Source: Dichotomocladium elegans
Taxonomy: Eukaryota; Mucoromycota; Mucoromycetes; Mucorales; Lichtheimiaceae
DNA length: 64,000 nucleotides
Direction: 5' to 3'
NCBI GenBank assembly: GCA_025716815.1
Contig: JAIXMN010000009.1
Location: forward strand, 992,001-1,056,000
Part shown: piece by piece, positions 1 through 12,331 of the stretch
How the letters are laid out: each line of letters opens with the position of its first letter
Numbering within the stretch: position 1 is the first letter of the stretch
The notes under the pieces: generated by a model
Databases searched by the model: none
The model's input: only the letters and a program-made list of their open reading frames with translations
Told to the model about the DNA's origin: nothing
Translations under genes and position numbers: made by a program

Positions 1-2108
1 AACGAAACCAAGAATTATGAGGTGTGCAGCATAAGCGAGGAAAAAAGAAGACCATAAGGTTATAACAAAATTGCTGCCTTTTACTTCCTTTTATAGATGA
101 TCTCGGTGGCCTGTGGGGGTGCACATCGACGCTGGCAGTTTAGGACCAAAAATGCAAAGCTGGACCTTGCGACATTCATGTTTATCCGCAAAGAGCAAGT
201 AAGAAGCCTTTTGTATACTGTGCTGCTGTGGCTGTAAAACTGACACTGAGAAAAACATCACAAGCTTTATGCTTATTTCCGTGATGGCACGGCTATCCAT
301 GATGGCTTTGAGGAGACCATTCTTCAGGTTTGTTCGAACAAATGATAAAACGTAAGAGTGCGACCTGATGAACTATTTAAATACTAGGAAAATTTTGACG
401 GCCGAGACGTACGTTCTGTCCGCTTCTTGGGTAAGTCATCTGTGGAGGAGGAAAGTCATGCAGAAAGGATTTGACGAAAGTATATTCTTCTGCTGTTAGA
501 TGTATCCTCCAACGTAAACGAAAAGCCGCTTCTCTTTGCTACGGGAGGCGAGGATACGCTCCTTAAGATCCACCAAGGTAAAAGAATGATCCAAATTGGT
601 TATGCAGATATTCCAACTTCACCCATGATTTTGTTCCCTAGTCATCCATTCCCCCGCTCCTCATTTCGTGACGCTGGCCCACATTCGCAAACATACATCG
701 GTTATCAAATCTATTGAGGGTAGCAAAGGTAAAGAGAGCATGATATAGGAAGACGAAGATGAAATAATATGAATGACATGTAACCCAGGCATCGATGATT
801 TGCTCTTTACCAGCGGCGCTAATCAAGATTTGCGATGCTGGAAACTCGAGTTATTGTCGGCAGGTCCAGGCGGATTGGTGGGTATCAACTGCCTGGAGTG
901 GGCCTCTTGCCCCAGCGTTAGGTAAATGAAGATTAAGATGATCGCGTGCATTTTTGCTGATCCTATCAATGCAGTGAAGTGATTGAGACCCGCATTATGG
1001 ATCTGACAGTTCACGCCATTAATCCCGGGTTAGGGCTGCATCTCGTTGGTGCAGGATATTCTGATTCAACAATTCGGGCAAGTGTACATGGAGATCTTTG
1101 TGACAATATGGCCATTTATGCTGAATTGAGATGGGTCATTTAAAGGTATGGCTTTTTAATGAAGCCACTCGGCGCTTTTCGCTTCTGGCTGATGGCTCGT
1201 GGCACACACGCTGTATTTTACAAATGAAACATTTGGTGATTCCAGGTAAAAAACTGCAGGGAAAAGAAAAGGGAAGAATGGTGTTGACACACAAATAAAT
1301 ATGCATAAGGTCGCAATGGAGAATCAGACCGGATTCTTTTCTTCACTACAGCAACAGACGGAAGGTAATGTGTGGTACAGGGAAAAATGAAGCCGCAGAC
1401 TCAAGTAATAGCTTGTACGTAGGGTTGCCATCTGGGATATTAACAACAATATCCGGAATGCGATCAACAGCGAGGATATTGATATGCTCGAATCCGATCC
1501 TACACGAACAGCCACCAAATTTACGCAACCCATATGTTTTTACCGCCCCCACCAGTCTGGCGTCAATGGTCTGGCGGTTGCTCTCAAAGGAGACACGATC
1601 CTTGTAGTTTCCGGAGGAGAAGATAATGCGATGGCTTCTGCGAAGTTAAGAATCGCAGGTGACGGCACAATCCTTCCCGTGGGTAACCCACATATCATTC
1701 GAGATGCCCATGGTTCCTCCATCACAGGTAAGGATACATCTCTTTTTTTTTATAAAAACAAGGAAAAAACAGATCCTGTAACGTCCGCTCCCTGTTCTCT
1801 AGCGGTTGAATGGACCAAAAACGGCGAACGTGTGCTATCAGTCTCCACAGACCAGCGATTGAATATGTGGGATTTGGAAGACGATGGAGAGCAAGGCGTG
1901 CGTATTAGTATGGTCGATGCTGCCTTTGTAGATGTACCTGATCCTTCCGCGATGGGCGTGACTATATACAAGTAAGTGTATTATATATATATATATATAT
2001 ATATGCATAAGTAACAAGAGGAATGCGGCTCAACCTTATCACCCTTTTTTCAGCGACAAAGTATATTCGATCGTTTCTGGCATTGGGTTGGAAGGATTTA
2101 TTTTTTAA
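1..2108 (+). CDS. RTT10: WD-repeat protein, WDR6/Rtt10 family, 3' part (5' end outside window)
   Basis: WDR6/Rtt10 is a large beta-propeller protein; in yeast it partners the Trm7 tRNA 2'-O-methyltransferase and is also linked to endosomal recycling. Thirteen exons are visible: <1-21, 97-198, 265-327, 388-430, 500-577, 642-728, 789-921, 975-1077, 1146-1245, 1310-1364, 1423-1727, 1803-1971 and 2054-2108. Spliced, they give one open frame with repeated WD-type blades, for example LLFATGGEDTLLKI, LLFTSGANQDLRCWKLE, GAGYSDSTIRVWLF and VLSVSTDQRLNMWDLE. The blade order and the motif DGRDVRSVRFL resemble the C-terminal half of WDR6. The intron at 1078-1145 has a GC donor, and the last intron carries a (TA)n run. 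The start and N-terminal blades lie outside the window. The Rtt10 assignment is by remembered family resemblance; another large WD protein is less likely. Confidence 0.8.
1982..2004. repeat. (TA)n microsatellite in the last intron of the WDR6-like gene
   Basis: About eleven TA units immediately follow the 5' splice site of the final intron (1972-2053). It is a simple repeat with no visible coding role; its length probably varies between strains. Confidence 0.9.
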
Positions 2109-2754
2109 AATAGATATTGCATAATTCGCATAAGATTGTCGAGTCAATCGGTAAAAAGATATCAAATCGATGGATAGAATCATATAAGCCTAATATATAA
2201 AATCTTTGATTATAACGCACCGCCCTTCTGAATTACTTTTCAGGTCTTCCATTCCAATACTCCTACGGCCGCAAAGAAAATATCATTCGATGCATGCTCT
2301 CCTAAGATACTTGCTATGTTCCACCTATGAAGGGCTTGTCCGCTTTTTTTTTTATAAATAATGGACTTTCTGAGCGAATTCTTTCTTCCTTATCAAATCC
2401 ATTCTAGCTTCTCTTCCATGGACTTAGCCGGCATGGGTATATATGCTCTCTTTTTTTTTAGATTGACTATTCTTACCCGTACACAAGGTCATGGAAGGGA
2501 GTGCGACGAATACCGGACTCCGCGGCGGGGTCGTGATTGGCTGCCGTTGGCAGAGCTGCTCCCCTCGCCTCTCCGGGTTATTTTGCCGGTCACCCGCTTT
2601 GTCTCTCTGCTTCTGTCGCTGCTCCCCCTCATGTTCCTCTGCCCCGATTATCACCGGGACATAGCTGGCCAACCCCAGAGATTGATATGAAGACTATTTA
2701 ATAAGCTAGCTACTACGAATGATTTCCCGTATCACATTTATGTGTTATGTGCAA
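2109..2754. other. Convergent intergenic spacer
   Basis: This spacer lies between the 3' ends of the WDR6-like gene (+) and the stress-protein gene (-). It holds A/T-rich tracts and an open stretch near 2424-2690 that translates to low-complexity polar sequence on both strands. I could not splice that stretch convincingly to the neighbouring stress-protein gene, so it is left unassigned. Confidence 0.5.
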
Positions 2755-3639
2755 TTATATCTGAAGGCCGAATTTAGCTATATATGAAGGAAAAGCAGCG
2801 TTGGTTTTTCGTTCAACAAACAGTAATAAGAAAAGGACCAGCTTACCCAGGCTATTCTGGAAGATTGAGTGAGCGAGATCGTACTGTTCCTTGCGTGCTT
2901 CAATATCAGCCTCAGTTACTTTGATTATCATGACTGGACATGGGCAATGGCGAGCAAGATATTCAGATACTGACCCTAGAATTGAGCTGTATAGTACACG
3001 ATGCGGCTGAGCTCATTATGCTTATCGGGAGAACGTTCCTCTTACCTCCCAATTCTCCCACGTCCACGTGAGCCGGTGACAAGAAAAGTAGGCTTGACGC
3101 TAAGGCAATAATCAACAAGTGAATGTTTTGGATCGCCTTGAATGACTTCAGCTACGACGTTTTGAAACTATCCATGCTACAGTTAGGGTTTAATATCTAA
3201 AAGCACATTTCTCCGTGCCCCTCACTCTTTATGCACTTGCCGAGCGCTTCCTCAGAACTTCGAGAACGGCATTGAGCATGTCTTCTTTTACGTCCCGCAA
3301 AATTGTCTGTTGGTTTTCTATTTCACGGCGCTGTAGATCGGCGTCATAGGAAGGCATAGTACCAATGGCGGCGCTTGGTGTTAGGAGCGAACCAAAATTC
3401 GTTTGTTGGGAGATATGAACGAGATAAATATGGTCCTCGGGCTCGATCAAGCCGGTGCGGATGGCGCGATCCAAGATGGCGTCGCTATGCTTTGTCTGCT
3501 CATATGCGACGACGACCTTGCGCGGATGGAGCACCGGTTTTGTTGCCTCGGAATTGAAGGTGACACGCCGAGGATTGGGAAGAAATGACGTGGGAAGTTT
3601 TGCGAGCGCATGAGTATCCGCAATAGGGACTGAGGTCAT
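2755..3639 (-). CDS. Universal stress protein (UspA) domain protein
   Basis: Exons on the minus strand are 3639-3241, 3167-3046, 2986-2847 and 2777-2755, giving 227 aa. A single USP domain starts near residue 40 (KVVVAYEQTKHSDAILDRA). It ends with the ATP-binding signature of ATP-type UspA proteins, G-x2-G-x9-G-S (G165, G168, G178, S179), followed by VSEYLARHCPCPVMIIK. USP proteins bind adenine nucleotides and are associated with stress responses; the target here is unknown. The N-terminal 35-40 residues are an unstructured-looking extension. The first intron (3168-3240) needs a GC donor, because the GT four bases downstream shifts the frame into a stop. The last short exon is the weakest part of the model; reading through that intron reaches the same stop. 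The gene is head-to-head with the gene starting at 3810. Confidence 0.82.
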
Positions 3640-3809
3640 TTGATGCCAAAATAAAAGAAAAGGGAAAGTTCGCGTTCAGACTAGAGCCTGAATTTTAACC
3701 CTTGAACAAAAGTTTATGCAAAACGAACAGTATAAACAAACCCCCGGTTCTCTTTTAGCCCATTTTTCCCTGTTTCTTTCTCCTATCCCCATTTTGTTCT
3801 TTTGCATTT
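3640..3809. promoter_or_regulatory. Short divergent promoter region (170 bp)
   Basis: The start codons of the stress-protein gene (-) and the unknown protein gene (+) are only 170 bp apart, so both promoters must share this segment. It contains an AT-rich TATAAAC stretch near 3731 and a pyrimidine-rich run just before the + strand start. No specific factor site was recognised. Confidence 0.5.
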
Positions 3810-4939
3810 ATGGACATTGAAAAAGAGTTTGCAACGCGTGTAGATCAAACAAGCCATAGTCCTCGGGGCAATCTCGCCCAGGGCCCTACGCGGGCTACGC
3901 AGGAAGCTCCTGTGCATGACAGCGTCGAAGATCGCCGAGGCAGTGTGGGTGGTCCGACAATCGGTGGTAATTCTTACGCGGCCGCAGAGACAATCGAACA
4001 CCGTTGGAAGGGCAAGAAGCCTGCGGATCCGAAGGGACATCGATTCGTCCCTGCGCCACCTCCCGAGCAGGATACATGGATCGACCGACTTGAAGAGGTT
4101 GGCAAAGATGGTATGGGTATATATTCTGGGTTTGCTCTGAGCATTGGACTTCTAACAGGTGTTTCTATATTCCGAAAGCAATCCACCGATCGTCTGAAGC
4201 CACAGATGTAGTGCTGGACAAGATAAGCGATACATTGAGTTCTTGGAGCGCGAGCCTCGAGAGAGCCACGATGCATGGAGACCATCCAACATCGTGGTCT
4301 GAAAAGGCCCTTTCCTTCTTACGCCATAAACCTGCCACAAATCATACTTCTTCTTCCACCTCTAGCGCCGATAAGCAGCCCCAATGCCGTGGCCAGCACG
4401 ATGTGGAATGCATGGGCTCGGACGACCACTACGACGCAACCCAGGGCTCCTTCCGTCTGGAGCCTGAATCGGTTGTGATTAATGAGCCTGCTAGACCCCT
4501 GCAGAAACAGCGCGGGAGGTCACACAGCCACCAAGAGTTTCCATCTGCAACTACTTCCAAGGCCCAACCCGTTGGAGCTCGTCGACGGCGCAGTAGCATC
4601 CACGATCCCAATGAACCATCCCACTGGTTCGATACCAATCCAGAGAGTGCGCGTGTCAGTGTCCCTCCTTTGTCGACCAACCCACCCGAGACACCCACTG
4701 ACACCGCGACCCCGAGAACTCAATTACTCTATGACCAAAAGTCACCAACAGCGCCAGATGCGGCTGCTATGAATCATCCTGGCAACACACAAGATCTGCA
4801 TGAGTACGATCGCAGGTTTCATGTCGTGGAAAGCAAAAAGTCCCCAGGTCAACCGTGTGACTGGAACGCTGATAATCTGATGGACAGCGATTTTGAAAAT
4901 TGGAAACCTCATCCTGCCTCCCACAAGAAGAAAACATGA
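3810..4939 (+). CDS. Unrecognised polar protein with a short conserved-looking core
   Basis: Two exons (3810-4110 and 4179-4939) give 353 aa. The junction is chosen because it joins an N-terminal part ending DRLEEVGKD to a helical continuation, AIHRSSEATDVVLDKIS, in one frame; the other acceptor in the intron region gives an early stop. Residues about 75-145 look amphipathic-helical and may be the folded part. The rest is rich in Ser, Pro, Thr and charged residues and has an RRRRSSIHDPN basic patch near residue 200. I see no signal peptide, membrane segment or catalytic motif. I do not recognise the family. It is divergently paired with the universal stress protein gene. Confidence 0.65.
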
Positions 4940-7193
4940 TTTTTGATATCATTACTATTCTTAAGATAACAGTTATTATGATTTATAAGGGCTGATGTTG
5001 CTGCATGATTTTTGTGTCACCGTGGAATCACGTCATTTGATCAACCGTTCAGAATCCAAAGAAGGGAACGGAACCCATTTTTTTTCTTTTGGGAATGCCA
5101 CAGTGATTCCCCAACAAGGCAATGTCACAGCCAATCAAATCTTATATCACTGGACAATGAAAAACGATGTCTCTGGTCAGTCAAAATTAAGGCGATATTT
5201 CTACTGCTTCGGCTTCATCTATTAATACTTTCAAGTTATTGCATTGAATATCCCATCCATTTTTCCATCTTATCTGGTACAAATACTCTCATGTCTTTCT
5301 TATAATCATCATCATTAGATTATCCTGGGTCATCATACTCTCAGTTTGCGTACTTGCCCTTGTACTGGTTTGACCTCTTCTTATTATCTTTCACATTTCT
5401 GGTTAGTAAAAGTAGTGTCGTGATCGTTTCTTCTTCTCCCTTTACCAGCACAATCACTGCCAATCGGTTCTCCGCCCATGCCTATCTCCTGTTATCCCAT
5501 CTTCCTCCTGCATTCGTCTACGCTCCCACACCACCCCAAACTCTCCTGTCCCTCCGCAACATTCTGAACCCTGCTATCTACAAAGAAATATGCCGGTTAC
5601 ACTCTAAAATGTGCTGTCTACAATTCGAAGTATCTTGGTCTCCTGCTCTACAACAATCCTCTCTGGAATTTGAAGAAGCTAGAGAGGGATAAGACTAGCG
5701 ACAGCGCATTACAGTGACACCATAAGTAGTTCGTCTTATATCGGTCTCTTTCGGTCATTATCTTTTTTGTAGCATTTTTCGATTCCCGTCGATCACATCT
5801 CTATATTTATCTCTATGACACTATTTATTGCGCTCGCCCCTCAATATGCCTTCGGTACCACAGTATTTTAATTGATCCTTTCTGTCACATTTGCTTAGCC
5901 AAAACTTGAATTTCAGTTAAACAGGAAAAGTTATAAATAAAGATAAACAGTGCTCTTTTTTAATGAATTCCGGATAAATGATAAAGGAAATAAATATAAA
6001 AGGATAGGAGAGTAACATGATATCGTGGGAAAATGGAGGAAAGATGGTGGTTAATAAAATTGGGAAAGAACTATGTCAAATGTATACACAACTAGAATAG
6101 CTCAATCTTCTTCTTATCCTCATGCAGAAGAGAACATACTGTGTGATTCTATGACGGGCATGATTCACCACGATTGATTACTGTAGATCACTTTGCAAGC
6201 TTGCCCAATGAAGTCGATTATTATTCGTGTGCTTCCGTCGCAGTAAGCCAAGCTGGTTGTCTTGATATTATTGTGACTGACAGTATCGTATTGTTCTCCT
6301 CCGAGAAATCTCTTTCCAAGATTGGTGAAGATGATATTAAGCTGGTAGAAGCAAATATATGGAAACAGAGACATCGGTTCCTTAACTTCATGATCATTGC
6401 CTCCAAGGGTCCTTGCCATGTCGCCACACTATCAATGCCTGGAGATTTCCCAACATATCCAACATTTATCCCATTGCTACCATCGTTATTGATTTATGTT
6501 AGGGAGGCAGCTGTTGGTCCACCACGTTTCCAATCGCATTATCCTTGAGCTTGTAAAACTTTCGTCCGTTGATATTCCTTCTTTTGACACGTTGGAAACT
6601 TGTTCGCCAAAGTCTTTGTCTTTGATAAGTTTTCCAGACTTTGACCAATGTATAAAATTGGATAGTCAAGGTAGTTGCTTTGTGTTGTTGTTGTAGATGT
6701 TCGCCATGGTATAAAAACCATCGTCAAAGAGACCTTTGTTTTCAGCATTCTTAAAAACACCCTCCAGGAACCTCTCTTCCTTGACTCATCAAGCACAGGA
6801 CGGTTAGTCAATTTAGGACAGAGACTTGTCGTTGGCATCACAATAACACAGGTGAACATGGTAGTGATAATACTGGATGAGCACATTGAAGAGAGGGTCA
6901 GGTTTCTCAATTGTCCAGTATCTTATGGAAGCTAAACATTACGAAGGACGGTCGCATATGTATGTAAGATTCTTTATGAGAAAATAAGAGGATAGTTCCT
7001 CTGCGGATCTAGTCTAAGCATACAGGCTAAACCATCTATAGATAAGCTTTTCGAGGGCGAATGGCCAACTATTTTGCTGCAAGTGTCACAAGCACGGCGG
7101 AAGATATCACACAAAAAAGCATTCATCTATAAATGTTAGCCAGCTTTATGCCCTTTTGAACCCTTTTCTTTTATACTGGTTTTGCATTCTGAA
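4940..7193. other. Gene-poor interval with a possible decayed coding region
   Basis: No intact gene was found in 2.25 kb. Between about 6165 and 6935 the minus strand contains broken peptide-like stretches such as RFLEGVFKNAENKGLFDDG, interrupted by stops and frame changes. They look like a decayed mobile-element or gene remnant, but I could not name the family. The 4950-6150 part is AT-rich with pyrimidine runs; its open stretch at 5354-5692 has no family resemblance. Confidence 0.45.
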
Positions 7194-8520
7194 ATGAGCA
7201 ATATATTCTTTTATGAAAATGGCCAAGTCTATGTGGTTGATGAGCTGGGATGCCCTGAACAATAGTCTATGTCGTTGATGAGGAAATGTACTCTCTTCAA
7301 TCCCTTTGTTCTTACACAGAATATCCGCGTAGCCTATCTTGCAGGGGCAACCCTGAGCTTGTTGCTAGGCATATCTCCAAGCTAAAGGGTTCAGACATTC
7401 AGATGAAATAAGCAGACTTTAAGCGCGGCTATGCAGTGTACGCATACAAAGATAAGCTCATATTTTTTAAATCGATATTTCAGGAGGTCTTGAGTGCATC
7501 AGCTGCTGCAAACAGCTAGGAATCTATGTTCAATCAGCTCAGCAATGGGCATCAAAGTATGAAAGGGCCATGAGAGCATTTTAAGAAACATAGAGACAGA
7601 AGTCGCTCACATACTCTCAACGAAAATTCATAAGAGTGCTATTTTAGAATGGGTTATGAGAATCCGTCAATTGGCCTAGAGTAACTCTCCCAGAGATTCG
7701 AGGGTCTTCAAGCATCGAGAACGACGCTCCATTGAATTATGAAAAATGATTACAACTTGCTACTGAAAAAGGATCGGTTTACGCCTGTAGATAGGATTGA
7801 TGATGCAAAGATCCAAGAGCGCCTTGACCGGGTGCGCCAATGGGAAATCGCTGATATCGACTTTAGAACAAATGCGTTTTTCGTGATGAATCTGAATTCC
7901 ATGTTAATATAAAATGCAATATGGCGTGGTCGAAGAAAGGGACACCTGCAGTGGTTACAGTAGCAAGATCAAGAGCAAGATCAAGAGCAAGATCAAGAGC
8001 AAGAGCAAGAGCAAGAGCAAGAGCAAAAAGAAAAACAACTACCATCTTGGGAGCAATTTCGGCATCAGCCATAATTAACTGCTAACTTGAGACTCCTGCA
8101 ATCATCAACAAAAAATAGAAAAAGAACCGGAGAGTCGATAGCGGTAAACAAAGGAACTGTAACTGGACACTAGCGCGGCTTTCGTAAGGCTACCATAAAT
8201 GAGATGAATAAGTATGGACATATGAAGGGCCATTATGTGGTAACGGATAATGTGATTATTAATATGGCTAAGGGGATCTGTAAAACACATCGAGTCTCGA
8301 GGATATCGATGCATCTATCTTCCCTCCTATTTGCCTGAATTCAATCCTATTGAATAGTTTTACTGTAGTTAGTTGTGAAGAGCAAAGTAAAGCGTGATAT
8401 GTTCTTGGAAAGCAAGACACTGATGAATAAAATCAGGACACATCGGATATCTTGAAGTCGAGTTATTTCGAAGGATTTGTCTCTCATTCTTACATGTATC
8501 TAGTTAACTGTCATAATTGG
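7194..8520 (+). pseudogene. Decayed Tc1/mariner-like (IS630-type DDE) transposase, copy 1
   Basis: Three frames together outline a transposase. The order is an N-terminal VVDELGCPE-like segment at about 7230, a helix-turn-helix region (CCKQLGIYVQSAQQWASKY) near 7500, the first catalytic block (DESEFHVNIKCNMAWSKKG) near 7890, then TILGAISA at about 8040, a block similar to MHRYPHMKG near 8200 and VVKSKVKRDMFLE near 8375. The related element at 25113-26548 has the same order. Many stops and frameshifts make it non-functional. Between the first catalytic block and TILGAISA sits an expanded GCAAGA/GATCAA repeat. No terminal inverted repeats could be identified. Family membership is well supported by motif order; exact ends are uncertain. 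Confidence 0.75.
7962..8025 (+). repeat. Hexanucleotide-type repeat (GATCAAGAGCAA / GAGCAA)n
   Basis: About ten 6-nt units of the types AGATCA, AGAGCA and AGCAAG lie in tandem inside the decayed transposase. In the transposase frame they encode alternating Arg-Ala/Arg-Ser residues. The expansion lies at a linker position between two conserved blocks. Confidence 0.85.
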
Positions 8521-9622
8521 GATATTTTTACAGTGGTCATCACGGTGTGTATAGGGATATGTAAAAAGTGATGTTGTACTTTGGATATATGAAAGCATTG
8601 TTGAAATACAAAAAATCTTTACCTCTATATAGAACCATGTCACTTTAGATTGGGCCCTGGACATAATCAAGAACTAGACCCTATCATTTGAACTAAACAA
8701 GATACCAACATAGGTCTTTTTTAGACTTGAATGGGAATCATCCTAGGTCTTTTTTACACTTGGCTTGGTCCCATTCCGTTGCTTTCTCCTCTGGCTGCTA
8801 GCCTTCTTCTCCATTTTCTTCTCTTCGATTTTCCGTTTTGCTTATCGCCAAGTACAACCAAATAACTTTTTGGAGATGAGCTAAGTATGAGGAAGGGCTA
8901 CTGTTTTTAGGTGAATAATGAGTATCGATACGGAACCTTTTATCTACAGATACGACAACTTTATTTTTGAAAATAAGTATTATCGTTTTGGGTTTGTCTC
9001 CCACATTGCGTACAGTATCTTCATTCCTTGATTTTTCTAAGACCCTTGGGGTCTGCATTTCTCAAATACTCTGTGTGAGCTCCAATAGTCTCAGCTATAG
9101 TCAACATTGCAGTCCGTGGGCTCAGGACCACCATTCCCATCAATAACATTGTAAGAGTCACGACCTGATTTCTAAAAATATGATTGGCGAATGACATTAA
9201 TTTGGCGACCAATGACATCATTTTCCATTAACCAGTGACATTGGCTGTGGGATTACTTATGGAAGCTCACTCCCAGAGCCGACACACCCGAAGTGCCAAG
9301 AGCTTTTTCTAACCCGCGACAGGCTCAGGGAATTCTTCTTTTACCATGTATGACCCCCTCCCATTCTTCCTACCCACGTTTGACTCGGTACTGTAATGTC
9401 TTGGCTTATTTGATCCGAGCTGAGCAAAGCCTGAGTACGTCCCCAACCGCGAAAAATGGTGGAACAGCATCGTGTTGCATGGGGACTAGTGCATGACCAA
9501 CGGGTAAAACTTTCGTGGGCCAAATAAATACACGAACTTTATCCTTTTTTTGTCGCACACACATCCTCTTCTTTTATTTCTCTCCCGCTCTTACCGTGCC
9601 AGTGTCCTTAACTTGAATTACT
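8521..9622. other. Non-coding interval upstream of the PX-domain gene
   Basis: No supported gene. It contains two imperfect 19-bp direct repeats (listed separately) and an AT-rich area around 8800-9060 with a random-looking open frame. The last 100 bp before the start at 9623 are pyrimidine-rich (CTCTTCTTTTATTTCTCTCC), typical of fungal core promoters. Confidence 0.4.
8711..8762. repeat. Pair of 19-bp direct repeats (TAGGTCTTTTTTAnACTTG)
   Basis: Copies at 8711-8729 and 8744-8762 differ at one base and repeat with a 33-bp period. They lie about 200 bp beyond the decayed transposon and could be a remnant of its end, but no inverted partner was seen upstream. Confidence 0.6.
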
Positions 9623-12211
9623 ATGAATCTTTCTCCTGTCGAACTCCATTATTTGAAACGAGAACTGGTGTCTATTGAACTCCGGCAGGAAATAGACAAA
9701 CTTAAGCATCAACTTGACCTAAATCCTGTGCTGAAACGGGATTGCGATTATGCGAATGAATACCCCTTCCTGCGCTATATCTGCAGCCGATTTGTTGTCC
9801 AGTTCCCGCTGTTGAAGCAAGACGATGAATCTGAGTTTTGGATAAAGTGCCAGCAGTTCCTAAATGATTTTGGTAAAATCAAGCTGGACACATATACGCC
9901 GCGGAGGTCCGGGGCGTCCCAACGACGTATTCTCATGTACAAACTGCAGAAGCTGATGATCGTTGGACTTTGCGCGACTATCAAGACAATCCAAGGCGAG
10001 GAGCATAGTCTGAAGAAGACCGAGGTTCTCAAGGGAAAAGAGGAAAAAGAGATGGAGGAAAAGGCACTGGCGTCCGCCCTCAATGAGAGCGTGACGTTGC
10101 TCGAGAACGAGGATCACTATCTTGCATGGTTGGGATTCAACGGCCTGGCCATCAATGTTGTCGCGGTCAGGGACGTGAGCGAAAGGCGGACGTTGAGGGA
10201 GAAGACGCACGCGGAATTCATTATCAGCACGTACTTTGAGGGCCAGTCGGAACCGGTGTTCGTCTCACGTCGACACGGCGACTTTCGCAGACTGGCGCAA
10301 GATTTGCAGACCGAGTTCCCGACGGATGATGTGCCAGGCGTGCCCCGCAAGGCAAGCGACGCCCTCTCAGACGCGACAGATGAAGGTACTGAAAAGCAGC
10401 AGCGCTCAACGCTGCCCATCCACAGGAGAAAAAGCAAGGCTACAGCCGAACCGGCACCTAGCCATTTTTACCGTGAACAGGATCGCCAGTTACTCCGGTC
10501 GTTTCTGCACCGCATTGCCAGCGAGGCACCGCTTGCAAAGAGTGATACTTTCATAAAATTCTTAACAGAAAAGCCGATAAGGATGACTCCGGAGTTGCAA
10601 GCAGACGCAGACAAACGCCAAGAAATGGACCAAGCCCGAGCTGAAGAGGAGGCTAAATTTAGAGAAGAAGTGGACAGAAAAATGGGCGAGCTGAACGAGC
10701 TCCTCGATATGCTCAAGAAACGGATCCTCCAGCCCGGAGGCCTGATTGAGGTGTTCAACATCATTAAGAATACAAGGAATGTCGAGGACTTGCCGCAGGC
10801 TATGCGCAAGGCATTCGAATGGGGCCGGATAAAGTGGGTTTGATAACAGATGTTCGTTGCCTGGTACATTTTGCTAAGATATTGGGCCCCTATAGTTTTG
10901 CATTTGTTTTGCATACCCAATTTGTTACATCAGACCGATCTGCTGAGAACATTGCAAACCTGAAACGAACGCACATGCTTATACCGTATCGAGCCATAGC
11001 TCAACTGCTAAAGCTGTCCAACCCGTTCGCCATGGTCAAGAGCATTCTCGACCTGTTTCTTACCCAGCCATTTGGTCGACGAAGTCTTTTACAGCGTATC
11101 ATCATCTCCAGCGTTAACGATGGAACTAAACAGGTGCAGCAGGACATTGCCAACCTCGAAGCCAAAATCCAAGACCCTGCATTGTGCCAAAAGGTCAAGA
11201 ATGCAACCGAGACACCGATTACCGACGACGAGATTAGCGAGCGGTCCATTCGCGGAGGTAACATGATAACCAAGTCTATCGCTCCATTCGCTCATCTTCG
11301 CATGCATACCCATAGTTCTTTCGCCTATCAATGAAACACTGGAAATGCTTAAGAATCCTGACATCCAACCCCAGCTCACACCTGCGCAGATTGTCAAGCT
11401 CGCAGCTGCCAATGACCCAGCCAATATCAGAGCACGTGATTTTGTAATGCAGCTTCATTCTTTGTGGACGCTTCATGCTCGGCAGCGCGAGCATGCGATT
11501 CTCAGCGACCTGATATTCCAAGGTGGTACAGGCGATTTGCTCCGAGAGATTTTCGCCCTCTTTTATCAACCGTTAGCACAAGTGTATCGAGCTGCCAACA
11601 TCGGTGACTCGCTCCAGCATCTGTCTGTGTTTATCGATGACCTGATTGGCACCATCGACGGGCTGGACATGAAAGACCTTGGCAACACGACCCAGCCATT
11701 TGTCCAGCTGGTGCAACGGCACGAGCAGCAGTTCTATAATTTTGTCCACCAAGTGCATGCGAACGACAAGACGCACCTATTCGATGAGTTGTTGGCGTAT
11801 GTGGACGGGGTATTTGCATTAGTGGCACACGGATTGCCCAACCGTATCGATATGGATCAGATTATTGCCAATGCTGGTATTGCTATTGGCGATCCGGGCC
11901 TACGCAAGGACATGGATGCTATCTGTAAATATCATTCCGAACGCAAGGCACAGCACATGAAGCGCACGCGGCAGAAGCTTATGATGGACGAGGTTGAGGA
12001 TGAAGCATTTGATTTCTTTCCCAACCATCAAGAGGTCATGGGCGTCATCCACGACCTAGCAGAACTTGACGAAGAAGACGATAATGAAATGTGGTTGGAT
12101 CAACCAGAAGGAGACGGCGCAGCTCACGAGTTAACTATTGAAATGCCACAGCTTGCGGTGATCCCCAAGATAGTGCCGTACTTTGTAGAAAGCCTCAAGG
12201 ACCTCATGTAA
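9623..12211 (+). CDS. PX-domain protein with PXB and DUF3818 domains (Ypr097w/Lec1-like)
   Basis: Three exons (9623-10833, 10896-11257, 11316-12211) give 822 aa, near the usual size of this fungal family. Residues 1-130 (LSPVELHYLKRELVS...) match the PX-associated PXB region. Residues about 170-315 form a PX-like phosphoinositide-binding module (FISTYFEGQSEPVFVSRR, then HFYREQDRQLLRSFLHRI). The remainder is the DUF3818 domain found only with PX domains, including TSDRSAENIANLKRTH and LDLFLTQPFGRRSLLQRI. The yeast member Ypr097w (Lec1) is a peripheral lipid-binding protein implicated in sterol movement between lipid droplets and the plasma membrane; the same role here is inference. An acidic stretch (LDEEDDNEMW) lies near the C-terminus. 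Both introns restore the frame exactly across conserved sequence. Confidence 0.87.
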
Positions 12212-12331
12212 TTCGGGCACCCACCCACCCTTTGGATTTTCACGTGACCCCTTATCGATGCAAGTGACGTACCACCTAATAAATAAACCCTTTTCCTCCC
12301 CGTCTATTTTTCATCTCTTTCTTTCTCATCA

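Noticed and set aside
2361..2690. Open frames on both strands in the 2.4-2.7 kb spacer
   Set aside because: The translations are low-complexity, with no motif, and could not be spliced to the stress-protein gene in a supported way.
5354..5692. 112-codon open frame on the + strand
   Set aside because: It lacks a good ATG context, is Ser/Leu/Pro-biased as expected from a pyrimidine-rich tract, and has no family resemblance.
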